NCBI RefSeq assembly: GCF_001747105.1
Contig: NZ_MDGQ01000005.1
Coordinates: forward strand, 806,001-870,000
Reading direction: 5' to 3'
DNA: 64,000 nt
Source: Roseivirga misakiensis
GTDB taxonomy: Bacteria; Bacteroidota; Bacteroidia; Cytophagales; Cyclobacteriaceae
In this document: in pieces, positions 1-9,333 of the stretch
How the letters are laid out: each line of letters begins with the position of its first letter
Position numbering within the stretch: the stretch's first letter is position 1
The notes under the pieces: generated by a model
What the model was told of the DNA's origin: nothing
Databases searched by the model: none
Seen by the model: the letters and a program-made list of their open reading frames with translations, nothing else
Position numbers and translations under genes: made by a program

Positions 1-596
1 TGTATTCCATAATCTACCAAAACAGTCTTCAAGCCATTGTTTTGGTAAGTTTTAGTCGTCCCATTTTTACAGGCGTTATACTTTGTGACTAGGCCTAAAA
101 TATTTTTAGTGTTAAAGTTTAGTTCCTTTAAATCTTCTGGTCGGATATCGCAACTCGATAACATGCCATAAACGATGCTTTTCCATTTTTTTCCTTCAGA
201 AACATAGGTTTCTCCTTCACTGACTACCGTTTTTGTCTTTGATACGAGCGGATAGGTTTCGCCATTCTCATTTTGAATCAATAAAGTCTTTCTTTTTCGG
301 TATAGACTGACATTACCAACAGCGATAACTTCTACAAATTCATTATCAACCGCTTGCGATGAATAAGACTTAACACCGTCGATACCATAGCCAAGCACTT
401 CGCTTGGAATGTATTCTTTTACTGCTCCATTTTCTTTGAAATAGGCTTTTTGAAACTGAACATCGCTGGTTCTATATTGAATCTTCCCTTTTAAGGTATC
501 GGCACTTTTGGTTATGATAAAGCCATCTAGCCAATCTTGTGCTTGAATTGATTGCGCGAATAGTATTACGAATAGTAAAGTGAAAAGTCGTTGCAT
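1..596 (-). CDS. secreted protein of unknown function, 3' part cut by window edge
   Basis: An open frame runs from an ATG at 596 to the left edge of the window (198 codons, no stop seen), so the C-terminus is missing. The first about 22 residues form a signal peptide (MQRLF, a Leu/Val/Phe core, then a small-residue cleavage site QAQD), so export is likely. The mature part is polar and beta-rich, with a region reading KGKIQYRTSDVQF and later Lys/Arg-rich strands. I recognise no domain; the pattern resembles short secreted proteins common in Cytophagales. It lies 178 bases downstream of yidD on the same strand, with no clear promoter between them. Coding is well supported by the continuous frame and signal peptide; function is unknown. 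Confidence 0.75.
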   Translation of the reverse strand, partial: MQRLFTLLFVILFAQSIQAQDWLDGFIITKSADTLKGKIQYRTSDVQFQKAYFKENGAVKEYIPSEVLGYGIDGVKSYSSQAVDNEFVEVIAVGNVSLYRKRKTLLIQNENGETYPLVSKTKTVVSEGETYVSEGKKWKSIVYGMLSSCDIRPEDLKELNFNTKNILGLVTKYNACKNGTTKTYQNNGLKTVLVDYGI

Positions 597-774
597 GTGT
601 CTGTTTAGAGTTTATTGATAAATAAAAGTAGCTGATCGATTTAAATCAATTATTGCCTTTCATATAACTACTTAAGAAAACCAGGCAATTCATCGTCGTT
701 TTTAATCAAAAATCTTGCCGCGTCTTGCTCAAGGGCCAACGATTATACCATGAAATGCCAGAGGTTTAACTAAC

Positions 775-1014
775 TTATTTCTCTTCCCCTTTTTTGGGCA
801 CTGGGTCATAACCATGGCCACCCCAGGGGTGGCATTTACTAAACCTTTTCATACCCATCCAAATTCCTTTTAGAGGTCCCCATTCTTGAATGGCTTCTAC
901 AGTGTAAGCCGAACAAGTTGGGTTGAAGCGACAATTTGCTCCTAGGAGTGGCGAAATAGCGTATTGATAAACACGAATAGGGAAAATGAATATAGCCTTT
1001 ACGACTTTTTTCAT
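775..1014 (-). CDS. yidD: membrane protein insertion efficiency factor YidD
   Basis: 79 residues, normal for the family (about 70-85). The N-terminal third is an amphipathic/hydrophobic helix (residues 4-24). The family hallmark is a cysteine pair in [13 protein letters not shown] (Cys28, Cys34), followed by [12 protein letters not shown] near residues 62-73; all are visible. YidD is a small inner-face membrane protein that assists YidC-dependent insertion of membrane proteins. In many bacteria it sits beside rnpA/yidC; here it is instead the last gene of a folE-cysS-dcd-yidD unit and overlaps dcd by 4 bases (ATGA type), which implies translational coupling. Identity is firm; the operon context is unusual. 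Confidence 0.95.
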   Translation of the reverse strand: MKKVVKAIFIFPIRVYQYAISPLLGANCRFNPTCSAYTVEAIQEWGPLKGIWMGMKRFSKCHPWGGHGYDPVPKKGEEK

Positions 1015-1529
1015 TTGAAATCTTTATAAAGCATACTGGCTTGAATGCCATCGTTGTTCTGATACTTACCGTTTTTGTATGTATCAAAATCACCTTCAAT
1101 GGTATGGTAAAATATCTGGCAAATATCTACGCCTGCGTAAATCCTGATCGGTTGTACACAGAAAATTTCCAGTGTCCAGAATCCGTTAAAGCCAACATCT
1201 CCAAAACCTGCCGTCACATGAATAAACAGCCCTAATCTACCTATGGATGATCTTCCCTCAAGCATAGGTACAAACTTGGACGTTTCAGTTTTTTCTACTG
1301 TTCTGCCTAAATATAGTTTGCCGGTTTCCAGCAAGAGACCTTCTTCGGGTATGGTCAAAGGCTCAACTGGGTTAGGAGTCTTCATGTCCAATACTGGATT
1401 CGAATAAACCATCAACTCATTGTGTAGCTTTAGGTTGTAACTATTCGGATTAAGTTGTGATTCGTTATAAGGCTCAATATTGATGCCTTTTCCCATTTCA
1501 CGCTTAATTTCTTTTCCAGATAGGATCAT
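1011..1529 (-). CDS. dcd: dCTP deaminase
   Basis: 172 residues. Deaminates dCTP to dUTP for thymidylate synthesis. Visible motifs are [11 protein letters not shown] (25-35), [10 protein letters not shown] (91-100, nucleotide binding) and GFWTLE (116-121), whose Glu121 matches the catalytic glutamate of the family; a C-terminal QASM segment follows. The set fits monofunctional Dcd. The bifunctional dCTP deaminase/dUTPase cannot be excluded by eye but is mainly known from other phyla. Stop and start codons interlock with yidD (4-base overlap), and only 4 bases separate it from cysS, so it is part of one transcription unit with folE upstream. Confidence 0.95.
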   Translation of the reverse strand: MILSGKEIKREMGKGINIEPYNESQLNPNSYNLKLHNELMVYSNPVLDMKTPNPVEPLTIPEEGLLLETGKLYLGRTVEKTETSKFVPMLEGRSSIGRLGLFIHVTAGFGDVGFNGFWTLEIFCVQPIRIYAGVDICQIFYHTIEGDFDTYKNGKYQNNDGIQASMLYKDFK

Positions 1530-1533
1530 AAGT

Positions 1534-3045
1534 TTAGTCTATTGTGAAGGACATTTCGCCTCCTTTTTCGTCTTTTATTTGAACGCCAACGGCCTTTAAA
1601 TCATCTCTGATTTTATCTGATAACTCGTAGTTCTTAGCAAACTTGGCTTGTTTTCTCAACTCAATAAGTACCTCAATCACTCCCTTTAGAACTTTGCCAT
1701 CTTGAGCGTCGTCATTTTCATTTTGCAGCCCAAGTACTTCTGAAATTATACCTTTAAACAGCTCAATAGCTTCTTCGAAAGTAGTTTTATCGATTTGAGC
1801 TAACTCCGACGGGTTTTGGTAGAAAATATTGATTTTCGAACTCACATCGAAAAGTGAAGCGATCGCTTTTGCGGTATTGAAGTCGTCGCTCAAATCCATC
1901 ATCGCTTTTTCGACACCTCCTTTTAAGGCGTCACTTTTAGCTTTATCGATAGCACCAGTTCCAGGCTCAGCCAGTTTGTCAATCAAACTTACGCTAGCCA
2001 TTAATCTCTTATAACCCTTTTCTGCTGCTTGAAGTGCCTCGTTTGAAAAGTCTAGCGTGCTTGCGTAGTGGCTCATGAGCATAAAGAACCTAACCGTCAT
2101 GGCGCTATAGCCTCTTTCTAATAATTTGTGATTACCCGTTAATAGTTCTTCTGGAGTAAAGCCATTTCCCTCACTTTTGGCCATTTTTCGTCCATTAACG
2201 GTGAGCATATTACCATGAATCCAGTATTTCGCACCGCCGTGATTATTGCAGCCCTTGTTTTGGGCAATTTCTGCTTCGTGATGAGGGAACTTTAAATCCA
2301 TACCACCACCGTGGATATCGAAATCTTGGCCTAGGTATTTGGTACTCATGGCAGAGCATTCTAAGTGCCATCCAGGAAAACCTTCGCCCCACGGAGAAGG
2401 CCATTTCATTAAGTGGCCACCCTCGGCCTTTTTCCATAGTGCAAAATCTAAGGAATTTTTCTTCTGATCCTGTCCCGCTAACTCACGCGTATTAGAGATC
2501 ATTTCCTCTACATTTCTACCTGAAAGCTCGCCATAAGGATGATCCTCGTTATATTTTTTGACATCGAAGTAAACCGAACCGTCAACTTCATAGCCATAAC
2601 CATTCTCAATAATTTGTTGAATGAATGCAATTTGCTCTACAATGTGCCCCGTCGCTGTGGGTTCAATTGAAGGAGGGAGGATGTTGAAAAGTTGCATCAC
2701 ATCATGGAAACCATTGGTGTACTTTTGTACCACTTCCATAGGCTCCAACTGGTCTAACCTGGCTTTTTTCGCAATTTTATCCTCTCCTTCGTCAGCGTCG
2801 CCAACTAAGTGGCCTACGTCCGTAATGTTCCTTACGTAGCGCACTTTATAGCCCAGAAACGTTAAGTAGCGAAATACAATGTCGAACGATAGGAAAGTTC
2901 TAACATTGCCTAAATGTACATCGCTATAAACAGTTGGCCCACATACGTACATGCCCACTTTACCTTCTGAAAGTGGCGTAAACAACTCTTTCTGACTGGT
3001 TAATGTGTTCTGAACATTGATGGGATACTGTTTGTAAAGACTCAT
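1534..3045 (-). CDS. cysS: cysteinyl-tRNA synthetase
   Basis: 503 residues, class I aminoacyl-tRNA synthetase charging tRNA-Cys. The HIGH-type motif is HLGN (44-47) and the KMSKS-type loop is KMAKS (287-291). The zinc site that discriminates cysteine is complete: Cys35, Cys230, His255 and Glu259, spaced as in the E. coli enzyme. The C-terminal helical anticodon-binding region continues to the end, so the protein is full length. Its ATG overlaps the folE stop by 4 bases. A cytosolic essential enzyme; no anomaly seen. Confidence 0.97.
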   Translation of the reverse strand: MSLYKQYPINVQNTLTSQKELFTPLSEGKVGMYVCGPTVYSDVHLGNVRTFLSFDIVFRYLTFLGYKVRYVRNITDVGHLVGDADEGEDKIAKKARLDQLEPMEVVQKYTNGFHDVMQLFNILPPSIEPTATGHIVEQIAFIQQIIENGYGYEVDGSVYFDVKKYNEDHPYGELSGRNVEEMISNTRELAGQDQKKNSLDFALWKKAEGGHLMKWPSPWGEGFPGWHLECSAMSTKYLGQDFDIHGGGMDLKFPHHEAEIAQNKGCNNHGGAKYWIHGNMLTVNGRKMAKSEGNGFTPEELLTGNHKLLERGYSAMTVRFFMLMSHYASTLDFSNEALQAAEKGYKRLMASVSLIDKLAEPGTGAIDKAKSDALKGGVEKAMMDLSDDFNTAKAIASLFDVSSKINIFYQNPSELAQIDKTTFEEAIELFKGIISEVLGLQNENDDAQDGKVLKGVIEVLIELRKQAKFAKNYELSDKIRDDLKAVGVQIKDEKGGEMSFTID

Positions 3046-3734
3046 TTGAGTTTGTTATTGATGTAGGCTAAAAATTCATTCTTTGTTTGTTCTTCTTTGA
3101 ATTTGCCGCTGTACTCGACTGTTACAGTGGAAGAAGATTGGTCCGATGCACCTCTCGAGCTAACACACATGTGCTCAGCGTCAATATAGACCGCAACATC
3201 TTCAGTATCGAGGGCCGTCTTCAACTCGTTCAAAATTTGAATAGCCAGTCTTTCTTGGACTTGAGGTCTTCTTGAAAAGTAGTCTACAATTCTGTTAATC
3301 TTTGATAGGCCGATCACTTTATCAGTAGGAATGTAAGCGACGTGTGCCTTTCCAACTATTGGTAAGAAATGGTGCTCACAATTGGAGTAAAGTGTAATGT
3401 CTTTTTCGACAAGCATTTCAGCGTACTGATACTTATTTTCAAAAGTCGACATCGAGGGTTTGTTCTTCTCGTTCAAGCCTTTAAAAAGGTCGTTAACAAA
3501 CAGTTTTGCTACGCGTTTTGGGGTGCCTTTCAAACTGTCATCCGTTAGGTCTAAACCTAAGGTGTGCATGATCTTTTCAAAGTATCCTTGAATTTGCTCG
3601 ATCTTTTCATCGTCAGAAAGATCGAAAGCGTCTGATCGTAAGGGTGTTGCAATCGAACTCATGATATGGGCATCGCCCATTTCTTCTAGTTCTCTCAAAA
3701 CTTCTTCCGACGTTTTATTGGTTTTATCACTCAT
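3042..3734 (-). CDS. folE: GTP cyclohydrolase I
   Basis: 230 residues. Converts GTP to dihydroneopterin triphosphate, the first step of tetrahydrofolate (and often pterin) synthesis. The zinc ligands Cys119, His122 and Cys190 keep the 3- and 71-residue spacing of E. coli FolE, in the CEHHFLP and EHMCVSSRG motifs. About 35 polar N-terminal residues precede the conserved core, as in other Bacteroidota versions. It is the first gene of folE-cysS-dcd-yidD: a TACCTTTG -7 box lies 57 bases upstream and each following gene overlaps or nearly abuts the previous one. Start is the ATG at 3734; no better one is seen. Confidence 0.96.
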   Translation of the reverse strand: MSDKTNKTSEEVLRELEEMGDAHIMSSIATPLRSDAFDLSDDEKIEQIQGYFEKIMHTLGLDLTDDSLKGTPKRVAKLFVNDLFKGLNEKNKPSMSTFENKYQYAEMLVEKDITLYSNCEHHFLPIVGKAHVAYIPTDKVIGLSKINRIVDYFSRRPQVQERLAIQILNELKTALDTEDVAVYIDAEHMCVSSRGASDQSSSTVTVEYSGKFKEEQTKNEFLAYINNKLK

Positions 3735-3790
3735 TTAAGCGGAGTTCTTTTTGTCTTGTACTTCTACTCGCGGGGAGCAGAAAAGTTTGG

Positions 3791-3798
3791 CAAAGGTA
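3791..3798 (-). promoter_or_regulatory. -7 box for folE operon
   Basis: On the minus strand this reads TACCTTTG, an exact match to the Bacteroidota primary sigma -7 consensus TAnnTTTG. It lies 57 bases before the folE ATG, in the only substantial gap (121 bases) ahead of the operon. The matching -33 TTTG is not clear. Assignment is by motif and position only. Confidence 0.55.
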
Positions 3799-3855
3799 CT
3801 ATTAATTGATGTACCATAAAATCACTATACGGAAGAAATAATCGGCTTATACCAA

Positions 3856-5214
3856 TCAATCATTGGTCATTTCTATACGCTTAGCCTTGGGCTTGTCTGG
3901 TAACTGAATTTGCGATGGTTTTCCTTCTTCGAATGCGTTTAGTTGTAACAACCAAAGTCCGATACCAGCGGTTCCCTGCATCAATCCAGTTTGGGCGGCA
4001 ATTTCATCAGGGCTTCTTCTGTTTTCGGCATGAATCCACTTTAAAATGCCTTCTGAATTATCGGCAGCAGCAAGTATATTCTGGGTTAGTTTCTTGGCAA
4101 ATGAAAGGTAATCTTCATTTCCTGTGATTTCATAAAGCCAAAGATAATGTTCCGCTACACCACTATCACCACAGCATTTACCGACATTGTTCCAATAACC
4201 TGGCGTCCTTTTCTCATCTATTTCTAGTGCTATTACACCATTTGCAGCGTTATTAATAAGGTCGAGCCACTGATTTTCTCCTGTAATTTCATAAAGTGCA
4301 TAATATAATCGAGTAGTGCCGGCTGGCCCATGACACCAACTTAGGTAATACAGGTCTTCACCTCCAGGTAAATGATGTGCAACAAGCCCCTCGTCATTGG
4401 TAGACTTAGCGAGCCAGTTTCCTGCTGCTTTCGCAGCGACCAGATAATCTTCATTTCCTGTTCTTTCAAACATTTCAGCCAAGTAATAGGCTACGCCTGC
4501 AGTACCATGAGAGAAATTGTCCATATGAATATCCATACCAGGACTCATTTTCCAGCGAAGGCCGTCTTCAGATACCGTTGATTGCTCCAAAAGTTGATTT
4601 GCCACTAGAACGGAAAGGATATCGGCTTTTTTAATATTATACTCATCGGCTACTTTATTGAGGTACAGACCAATGCCTGCAGCGCCATAAACTATATCCG
4701 AAGTCATGCCCCAGTGCACTCCATGTACTGTTTTGGTGGCTGAATTGGCTAACATATCTACCGTATTCACTATGGCTTCTTTGTACTTCGGTGCTTTGGT
4801 TACTTGATAGATTTCGGAAGCCATATAGCCTATTCCTGCAATACCAGTGTATAGCCCTACTGTGTTGACATTAGGTTTGATGGCGCTCATAGTTTCCAAC
4901 ATATAATTGGCTCCTTTTTCCGCTTTATTTAAATGATCGGTATTCCCAGTGGCATTATAGAGTTCAAGATAGAAAAGGACGATACCTGGAACACCAGAGT
5001 AAAGTGAAACATCTATCGGGGAGTTAGCGCTATCAGGCATCATTTTCCAAGAGAGCGTATTTGGTGATTCTTCAATGATGTTTTCGTGTAGGTAGGCCTC
5101 TGCGTTAAGGGCTGCTGTTAATAGTGCTGTATTAGTGTTGTTATGCTTCGGGCTTTCGGGTTGGCAACTTAAAAGTATTGCCATCAAAACGAGTAAACTG
5201 AGTCGAATTTTCAT
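3856..5214 (-). CDS. LanC-like lipoprotein (alpha/alpha toroid)
   Basis: 452 residues. The N-terminus is a lipoprotein signal with lipobox LLSC (Cys17), so the protein should be membrane-anchored and outside the cytoplasm. The body shows the repeating GxxG turns of LanC-type seven-fold alpha/alpha toroids at about 74, 124, 177, 237, 296, 349 and 414. The zinc-site motifs are WCHG (Cys294) and CCGDSG (Cys347-Cys348). Classical LanC enzymes have CHG at the second site, so the usual zinc-binding histidine is a cysteine here. LanC proteins add cysteine thiols to dehydrated residues; no lanthipeptide precursor or dehydratase is nearby, so a lanthipeptide role is unsupported. A zinc-dependent or structural role, or a glycan-active toroid, remains possible. 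Single-gene unit; a 19-base palindrome lies 36 bases before its start. Confidence 0.85.
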   Translation of the reverse strand: MKIRLSLLVLMAILLSCQPESPKHNNTNTALLTAALNAEAYLHENIIEESPNTLSWKMMPDSANSPIDVSLYSGVPGIVLFYLELYNATGNTDHLNKAEKGANYMLETMSAIKPNVNTVGLYTGIAGIGYMASEIYQVTKAPKYKEAIVNTVDMLANSATKTVHGVHWGMTSDIVYGAAGIGLYLNKVADEYNIKKADILSVLVANQLLEQSTVSEDGLRWKMSPGMDIHMDNFSHGTAGVAYYLAEMFERTGNEDYLVAAKAAGNWLAKSTNDEGLVAHHLPGGEDLYYLSWCHGPAGTTRLYYALYEITGENQWLDLINNAANGVIALEIDEKRTPGYWNNVGKCCGDSGVAEHYLWLYEITGNEDYLSFAKKLTQNILAAADNSEGILKWIHAENRRSPDEIAAQTGLMQGTAGIGLWLLQLNAFEEGKPSQIQLPDKPKAKRIEMTND

Positions 5215-5250
5215 GTCTGTGGTGTTATTACTTAGGGGAAGATAATCATG

Positions 5251-5269
5251 ACTTCCAGTAACTGGAAGT
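5251..5269. promoter_or_regulatory. 19-bp perfect palindrome, candidate operator
   Basis: ACTTCCAGT-A-ACTGGAAGT: two perfect 9-base arms around one central A. It lies in the 162-base gap between the divergent LanC-like lipoprotein (start 5214) and the antiporter (start 5377), closer to the former. There is no T-tract, so it is not a terminator. Shape and position fit a dimeric regulator site; the regulator is unknown. Confidence 0.45.
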
Positions 5270-5376
5270 ATTTGAGCCTCGTATTACGGATAGATTTGAC
5301 AGGCGGCCTTGTTCAATTGTGCCACTTATTTTGAATAAGTACGAGTTTTAATAAAGACTTTTCTCTATACTTGACT

Positions 5377-6750
5377 ATGAACGCTTACAACTTGATAATA
5401 GCATTGTCTTGTGTGATCATTTTTTCACACATTTTCAACTTTGTTTCCAAGCGAACTAAGGTACCGAGTGTTATTTTATTGATTCTGCTTGGTGTAGGAA
5501 TCAAGTTGGTCATGGATTTTTATGAGTACAGTCAAGATGCATTGATATTCAGTACGTTAGAAGTCCTTGGTATAGTCGGTTTAATCATGATTGTACTTGA
5601 AGCCGCCATAGATTTGGAGCTCTCTAAGGACAAATGGCCTATTATATGGAAGTCGTTTGTGGTGGCTTTATTGTCGCTCATGGTCTGCGCTTTTTCTATC
5701 TCCTTTATTATAAATCAAGTCTTTCAAGAAGACCCCATTATATCCTTGGTTTATGCCATTCCGCTGTCCATTATGAGTAGCGCGATTGTGATTCCAAGCG
5801 TAAATGGCCTTTTCGAAGACAAAAAGGAATTCATGATTTACGAAAGCACGTTCTCCGATATTCTGGGGATTATGTTCTTTTATTTCTTGATAGAAAATGT
5901 GGGTACAGAGAATACGGGAACGGTGGTCTACAGTATTATCGGAAACATCGTTATCACAATCGTAGTGTCTATTGCGATTAGCTATGCTTTGGTATTGCTT
6001 TTTCAGCGACTCGTTGGCGATGTAAAGCTCTTTATGCTAATCGCTGTTTTGATTTTACTATATGCCATTGGTAAGCAATTGCACCTATCTTCATTGGTGA
6101 TTATACTGGTATTCGGATTGCTTTTAAATAATACCAATCTGTTTTTCTTTGGAAAAATTAAATCGTGGGTAGACTCAAAAATGATCAGCGGTATTTTAAA
6201 GGATTTACACTTAGTTACACGTGAATCGGCCTTTGTAGTGCGGACATTTTTCTTTGTGGTCTTTGGTACTACGATCGATTTTAGGGCGCTTTTAAACCTA
6301 GAAATTGTAGGCGTAAGTTTGATCATTGTGGCGGTTTTCTATTTGTCAAGGTTCCTTTTACTAAAAGCTTTCTTTATCAAGAAATCCATACTTCCCGAAC
6401 TATTTATTACTCCTAGGGGCTTAATTACAGTTTTATTGTTCTTTTCTATTCCTGCGCATTTAACCTCCGATACTTTTAATTCAGATATTATCTTGATAAC
6501 GATTCTTGCCACAAGTATAATTATGACTTGGGGACTTATCCGCTTCAGTGGAACTGAGCCAGAGTTGGCTCCAGAAGAGGTCATTGCTGATGCTTTGGAA
6601 AAAGATAATCAGTCGAGTAAGGAGGTTTCTTATTTCGTATCACGAATGAGCGATGAGGCGGAAGAAGCTGCCGATAAGGAGGTGTTAGCCGAGGAAGAAA
6701 AGCATGAAGAAGGTGATGAGGAACCCGAAGATCAAGAGCCGAAAAGTTAG
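5377..6750 (+). CDS. cation:proton antiporter (CPA type) with acidic tail
   Basis: 457 residues from the ATG at 5377; the frame also has a TTG at 5371, but the ATG gives the more natural MNAYNLIIALS start. About a dozen hydrophobic segments span residues 3-395, consistent with an inner-membrane Na+/H+ or K+/H+ exchanger of the CPA1/CPA2 superfamily. The last about 50 residues (from about 405) are strongly acidic, with runs of Glu/Asp (EEEKHEEGDEEPEDQEP), and have no TrkA-N domain of the KefC type. The tail may be a cytosolic regulatory or cation-sensing extension; that is inference. It converges on priA, and the two stop codons overlap within TTAG at 6747-6750. Ion specificity cannot be read from sequence. 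Confidence 0.85.
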   Translation: MNAYNLIIALSCVIIFSHIFNFVSKRTKVPSVILLILLGVGIKLVMDFYEYSQDALIFSTLEVLGIVGLIMIVLEAAIDLELSKDKWPIIWKSFVVALLSLMVCAFSISFIINQVFQEDPIISLVYAIPLSIMSSAIVIPSVNGLFEDKKEFMIYESTFSDILGIMFFYFLIENVGTENTGTVVYSIIGNIVITIVVSIAISYALVLLFQRLVGDVKLFMLIAVLILLYAIGKQLHLSSLVIILVFGLLLNNTNLFFFGKIKSWVDSKMISGILKDLHLVTRESAFVVRTFFFVVFGTTIDFRALLNLEIVGVSLIIVAVFYLSRFLLLKAFFIKKSILPELFITPRGLITVLLFFSIPAHLTSDTFNSDIILITILATSIIMTWGLIRFSGTEPELAPEEVIADALEKDNQSSKEVSYFVSRMSDEAEEAADKEVLAEEEKHEEGDEEPEDQEPKS

Positions 6751-9263
6751 TAGGGATCTACATTGATAATTACTTCGGCAGCACTTAACTCTTTCTTTTT
6801 GAGGAGTTCTAGCTGTGCTTTTTTAATTACATCTTTCACAGCTTCGATTTTATATTTCTTTTCAATTTTTAGATAAACGTCCATCAAGTATTTATCTCTA
6901 ATCTTGTTGATTAAAGGTTCTTGCGGACCAAGTACTCTTTTGGCTCCTAAATCTTCTACCAAGATATTTGCGAGATAGCGAGCGGTTTCATTTGTTAGCT
7001 TTTTATCTCTGCTCCGCACCAACAAGTTTATCATTCTACTGAAAGGAGGGTAGTTGTATTGCTCGCGTTCAAACATTTCTCCCTGATAAAATCTGAGGAA
7101 GTCGTTGTTTTGGATAAGCTTTAAAATTCCTTGTTCGGGGTCACGAGTTTGGATGATTACTTTTCCCTCTACATCTCTTCGTCCAGCTCTACCACTTACT
7201 TGAGTTGTTAACTGAAATGCACGTTCGAGTGACCTAAAATCCGGGAAGTGGATCATACGATCGATATCGAAAACACCAACTAAGCTCACGCGATCGAAAT
7301 CTAATCCTTTGCTCACCATCTGTGTACCAACGAGTATGTCAATGTTACCTTGTTCAAAGTCGTGGATGATGTTTTGGTAAGCATTTTTAGCGCGCGTAGT
7401 CTCTAAATCCATCCGCTGAATTCTAGCTTCTGGTAGTATAAGTTTGAGCTCTTCTTCGATCTTTTCTGTACCAATCCCTACGGTATGAATCCGTGTGCCA
7501 CCGCATGCAGGACAAACCAATGGAACGGCCTCTTTATGGCCGCAATAATGGCAGTTTAACTGGTTCTTATATTGGTGATAAGTGAGACTAACAGCGCATC
7601 TAGGGCATTCGGGGATATAGCTACAATCTTCGCAGGTGATGTAATTTGAAAAGCCCCGTCTGTTTTGAAAGATAATCGCTTGCTCTTTTTTCTCCAGTAC
7701 TTCTTTTAGCGCTTCGATAAGCGTTGAAGAAAACTCGCCAACAGCGGTTTTACGTTTTTTCTCAGACCTGATGTCGGCAATTTCTATTTCTGGAAGTTTG
7801 GCTTCATGAAACCTCTTATTCAGCTCTACTAAGCCAAACTTGCCTTGGAGTGCGTTTGTATAAGATTCCAAGGATGGCGTGGCTGATCCTAATAAGGTTT
7901 TCCCTTGATGGATATGGGATAAGTAAATGGCTACATCTCTGGCATGGTAGCGAGGTGCAGGATCGAATTGCTTGTAGGAACTTTCATGACTTTCATCGAC
8001 TATGATTAATCCAAGCCTCGAAAAGGGTAAGAAAATGGCACTTCTCACCCCAACGATGAAATCGAATCGCCCACTGAGTAGCCCTTGCCATACTTCAACA
8101 CGTTCGTTGTCCGAGAATTTAGAATGATAGACTCCCATTCTGTCACCAAACACTAAGCTGAGTCTGTTGACAATTTGCGCGGTCAAGGCAATCTCAGGAA
8201 GCAAGTAAAGTATTTGGTTTCCAGCTTCGAGACCTTCTTGGATGAGATTAATGTATACTTCGGTTTTTCCACTCCCAGTAATACCATGAAGTAACACCGT
8301 CGGCTTGCTCGTAAAATGATCTAAGATTTCGTTTTTCGCTGTTTCTTGAGTTGGGGTTAGCTCAATCTCTTTAGAAGGTTGAATAGTGGAGGTTCCAAAT
8401 CTTGATACAATTTCTTCATAAGCATTAAAAACACCGTTCTTTATTAAGGTATTAAGAGAGGATACTGAAAAGCCTTCATTGGCGAAAATGCTCTTTTCGA
8501 GGCCAGTTTCATTCTTTTCAGGCGTTTGGTAAACGGGAATCTCCTGAAGGTATCGAAGCAGAATATTACTTTGCTTCGGCTTTTTTTCTAATCGTTCAAA
8601 AAGTTCTTCAAGTCGCTCCTCTTTTTCTACATAATGCTCATTAAGCCTTACTCTTTTTACCTTTTTTGGTTTATATCGCTCTTTTACTTCCTCGTAAATA
8701 ATGATGAGTTCTTTTTGTACAAGAGACTTAATGTATTTATAGGCACTTTTTAGGCCTATAGCGTCTGCAGCTTCCCGATAGGTGAGAGCTTCATTTTTAT
8801 CAAGTGTATTAAGCAGTAGCAGTTCTCTTTCGTCTAATGGGAAGTGTGTGTCATTCCAATCCTTTTCTGGATGAAGTTGGATTTTCGACTCACTACTCAG
8901 CTTTAAACCTGATGGCAATGCCGCGTTAAGCACTTCTCCATAGGTGCACATGTAGTAACCCGCCATCCATTTCATCAATTGGGTTTGGGCTTCGGTCAGA
9001 ATGGGTTCACCATCCATTACGTCTAAGATCGGTTTGGCGGCATATACTTCAGGTGCTTTCTGGTGGATATTATCGACTATGCCAGTCACCACTTTTTGTC
9101 GACCAAACTGAACGATGACTCTAATTCCAGGCTGCATAAGTTCCACAAATTCTGTGGGTACCCGATAGGTAAATAGTTGAGGGATAGGTATCGGCAAAGC
9201 GATATCGGCAAAGTAAATCTCTCCACTGTCTGGAGCATCGATATTTAGTTGTAGTTCACTCAA
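6747..9263 (-). CDS. priA: primosomal protein N' (replication restart helicase PriA)
   Basis: 838 residues. The N-terminal 3'-end-binding and winged-helix regions (1-200) precede a superfamily 2 helicase core. Walker A is GITGSGKT (327-334), the DEAH-type box is DESH (423-426) and motif III is GSATPS (459-464). The two-zinc insertion is complete: eight cysteines at 544, 547, 553, 556, 571, 574, 584 and 587. PriA reloads the replisome at collapsed forks. The gene is monocistronic: 70 bases separate it from the DUF255 gene on the same strand, and its TAA shares bases with the antiporter's TAG. Full length and intact. Confidence 0.97.
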   Translation of the reverse strand: MSELQLNIDAPDSGEIYFADIALPIPIPQLFTYRVPTEFVELMQPGIRVIVQFGRQKVVTGIVDNIHQKAPEVYAAKPILDVMDGEPILTEAQTQLMKWMAGYYMCTYGEVLNAALPSGLKLSSESKIQLHPEKDWNDTHFPLDERELLLLNTLDKNEALTYREAADAIGLKSAYKYIKSLVQKELIIIYEEVKERYKPKKVKRVRLNEHYVEKEERLEELFERLEKKPKQSNILLRYLQEIPVYQTPEKNETGLEKSIFANEGFSVSSLNTLIKNGVFNAYEEIVSRFGTSTIQPSKEIELTPTQETAKNEILDHFTSKPTVLLHGITGSGKTEVYINLIQEGLEAGNQILYLLPEIALTAQIVNRLSLVFGDRMGVYHSKFSDNERVEVWQGLLSGRFDFIVGVRSAIFLPFSRLGLIIVDESHESSYKQFDPAPRYHARDVAIYLSHIHQGKTLLGSATPSLESYTNALQGKFGLVELNKRFHEAKLPEIEIADIRSEKKRKTAVGEFSSTLIEALKEVLEKKEQAIIFQNRRGFSNYITCEDCSYIPECPRCAVSLTYHQYKNQLNCHYCGHKEAVPLVCPACGGTRIHTVGIGTEKIEEELKLILPEARIQRMDLETTRAKNAYQNIIHDFEQGNIDILVGTQMVSKGLDFDRVSLVGVFDIDRMIHFPDFRSLERAFQLTTQVSGRAGRRDVEGKVIIQTRDPEQGILKLIQNNDFLRFYQGEMFEREQYNYPPFSRMINLLVRSRDKKLTNETARYLANILVEDLGAKRVLGPQEPLINKIRDKYLMDVYLKIEKKYKIEAVKDVIKKAQLELLKKKELSAAEVIINVDPY

Positions 9264-9333
9264 TAGGTTCGTATCCCGTCACTTGAATATGCTGGAATTT
9301 AATGATTGAAAAAGTTCTTTCTACGCTCTTTTG

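Noticed and set aside
668-739. 23-residue frame after yidD (TTG start, ends DDELPGFLK)
   Set aside because: Codon-like sequence, possibly a gene remnant, but too short, no start or terminator, and no recognised parent gene.
3856-5214. Lanthipeptide biosynthesis cluster
   Set aside because: Only a LanC-like lipoprotein is present. No precursor peptide, LanB/LanM dehydratase, protease or dedicated exporter in the window.
6003-6584. Two minus-strand frames of 107 and 81 residues
   Set aside because: Antisense to the antiporter membrane segments; no features of their own.
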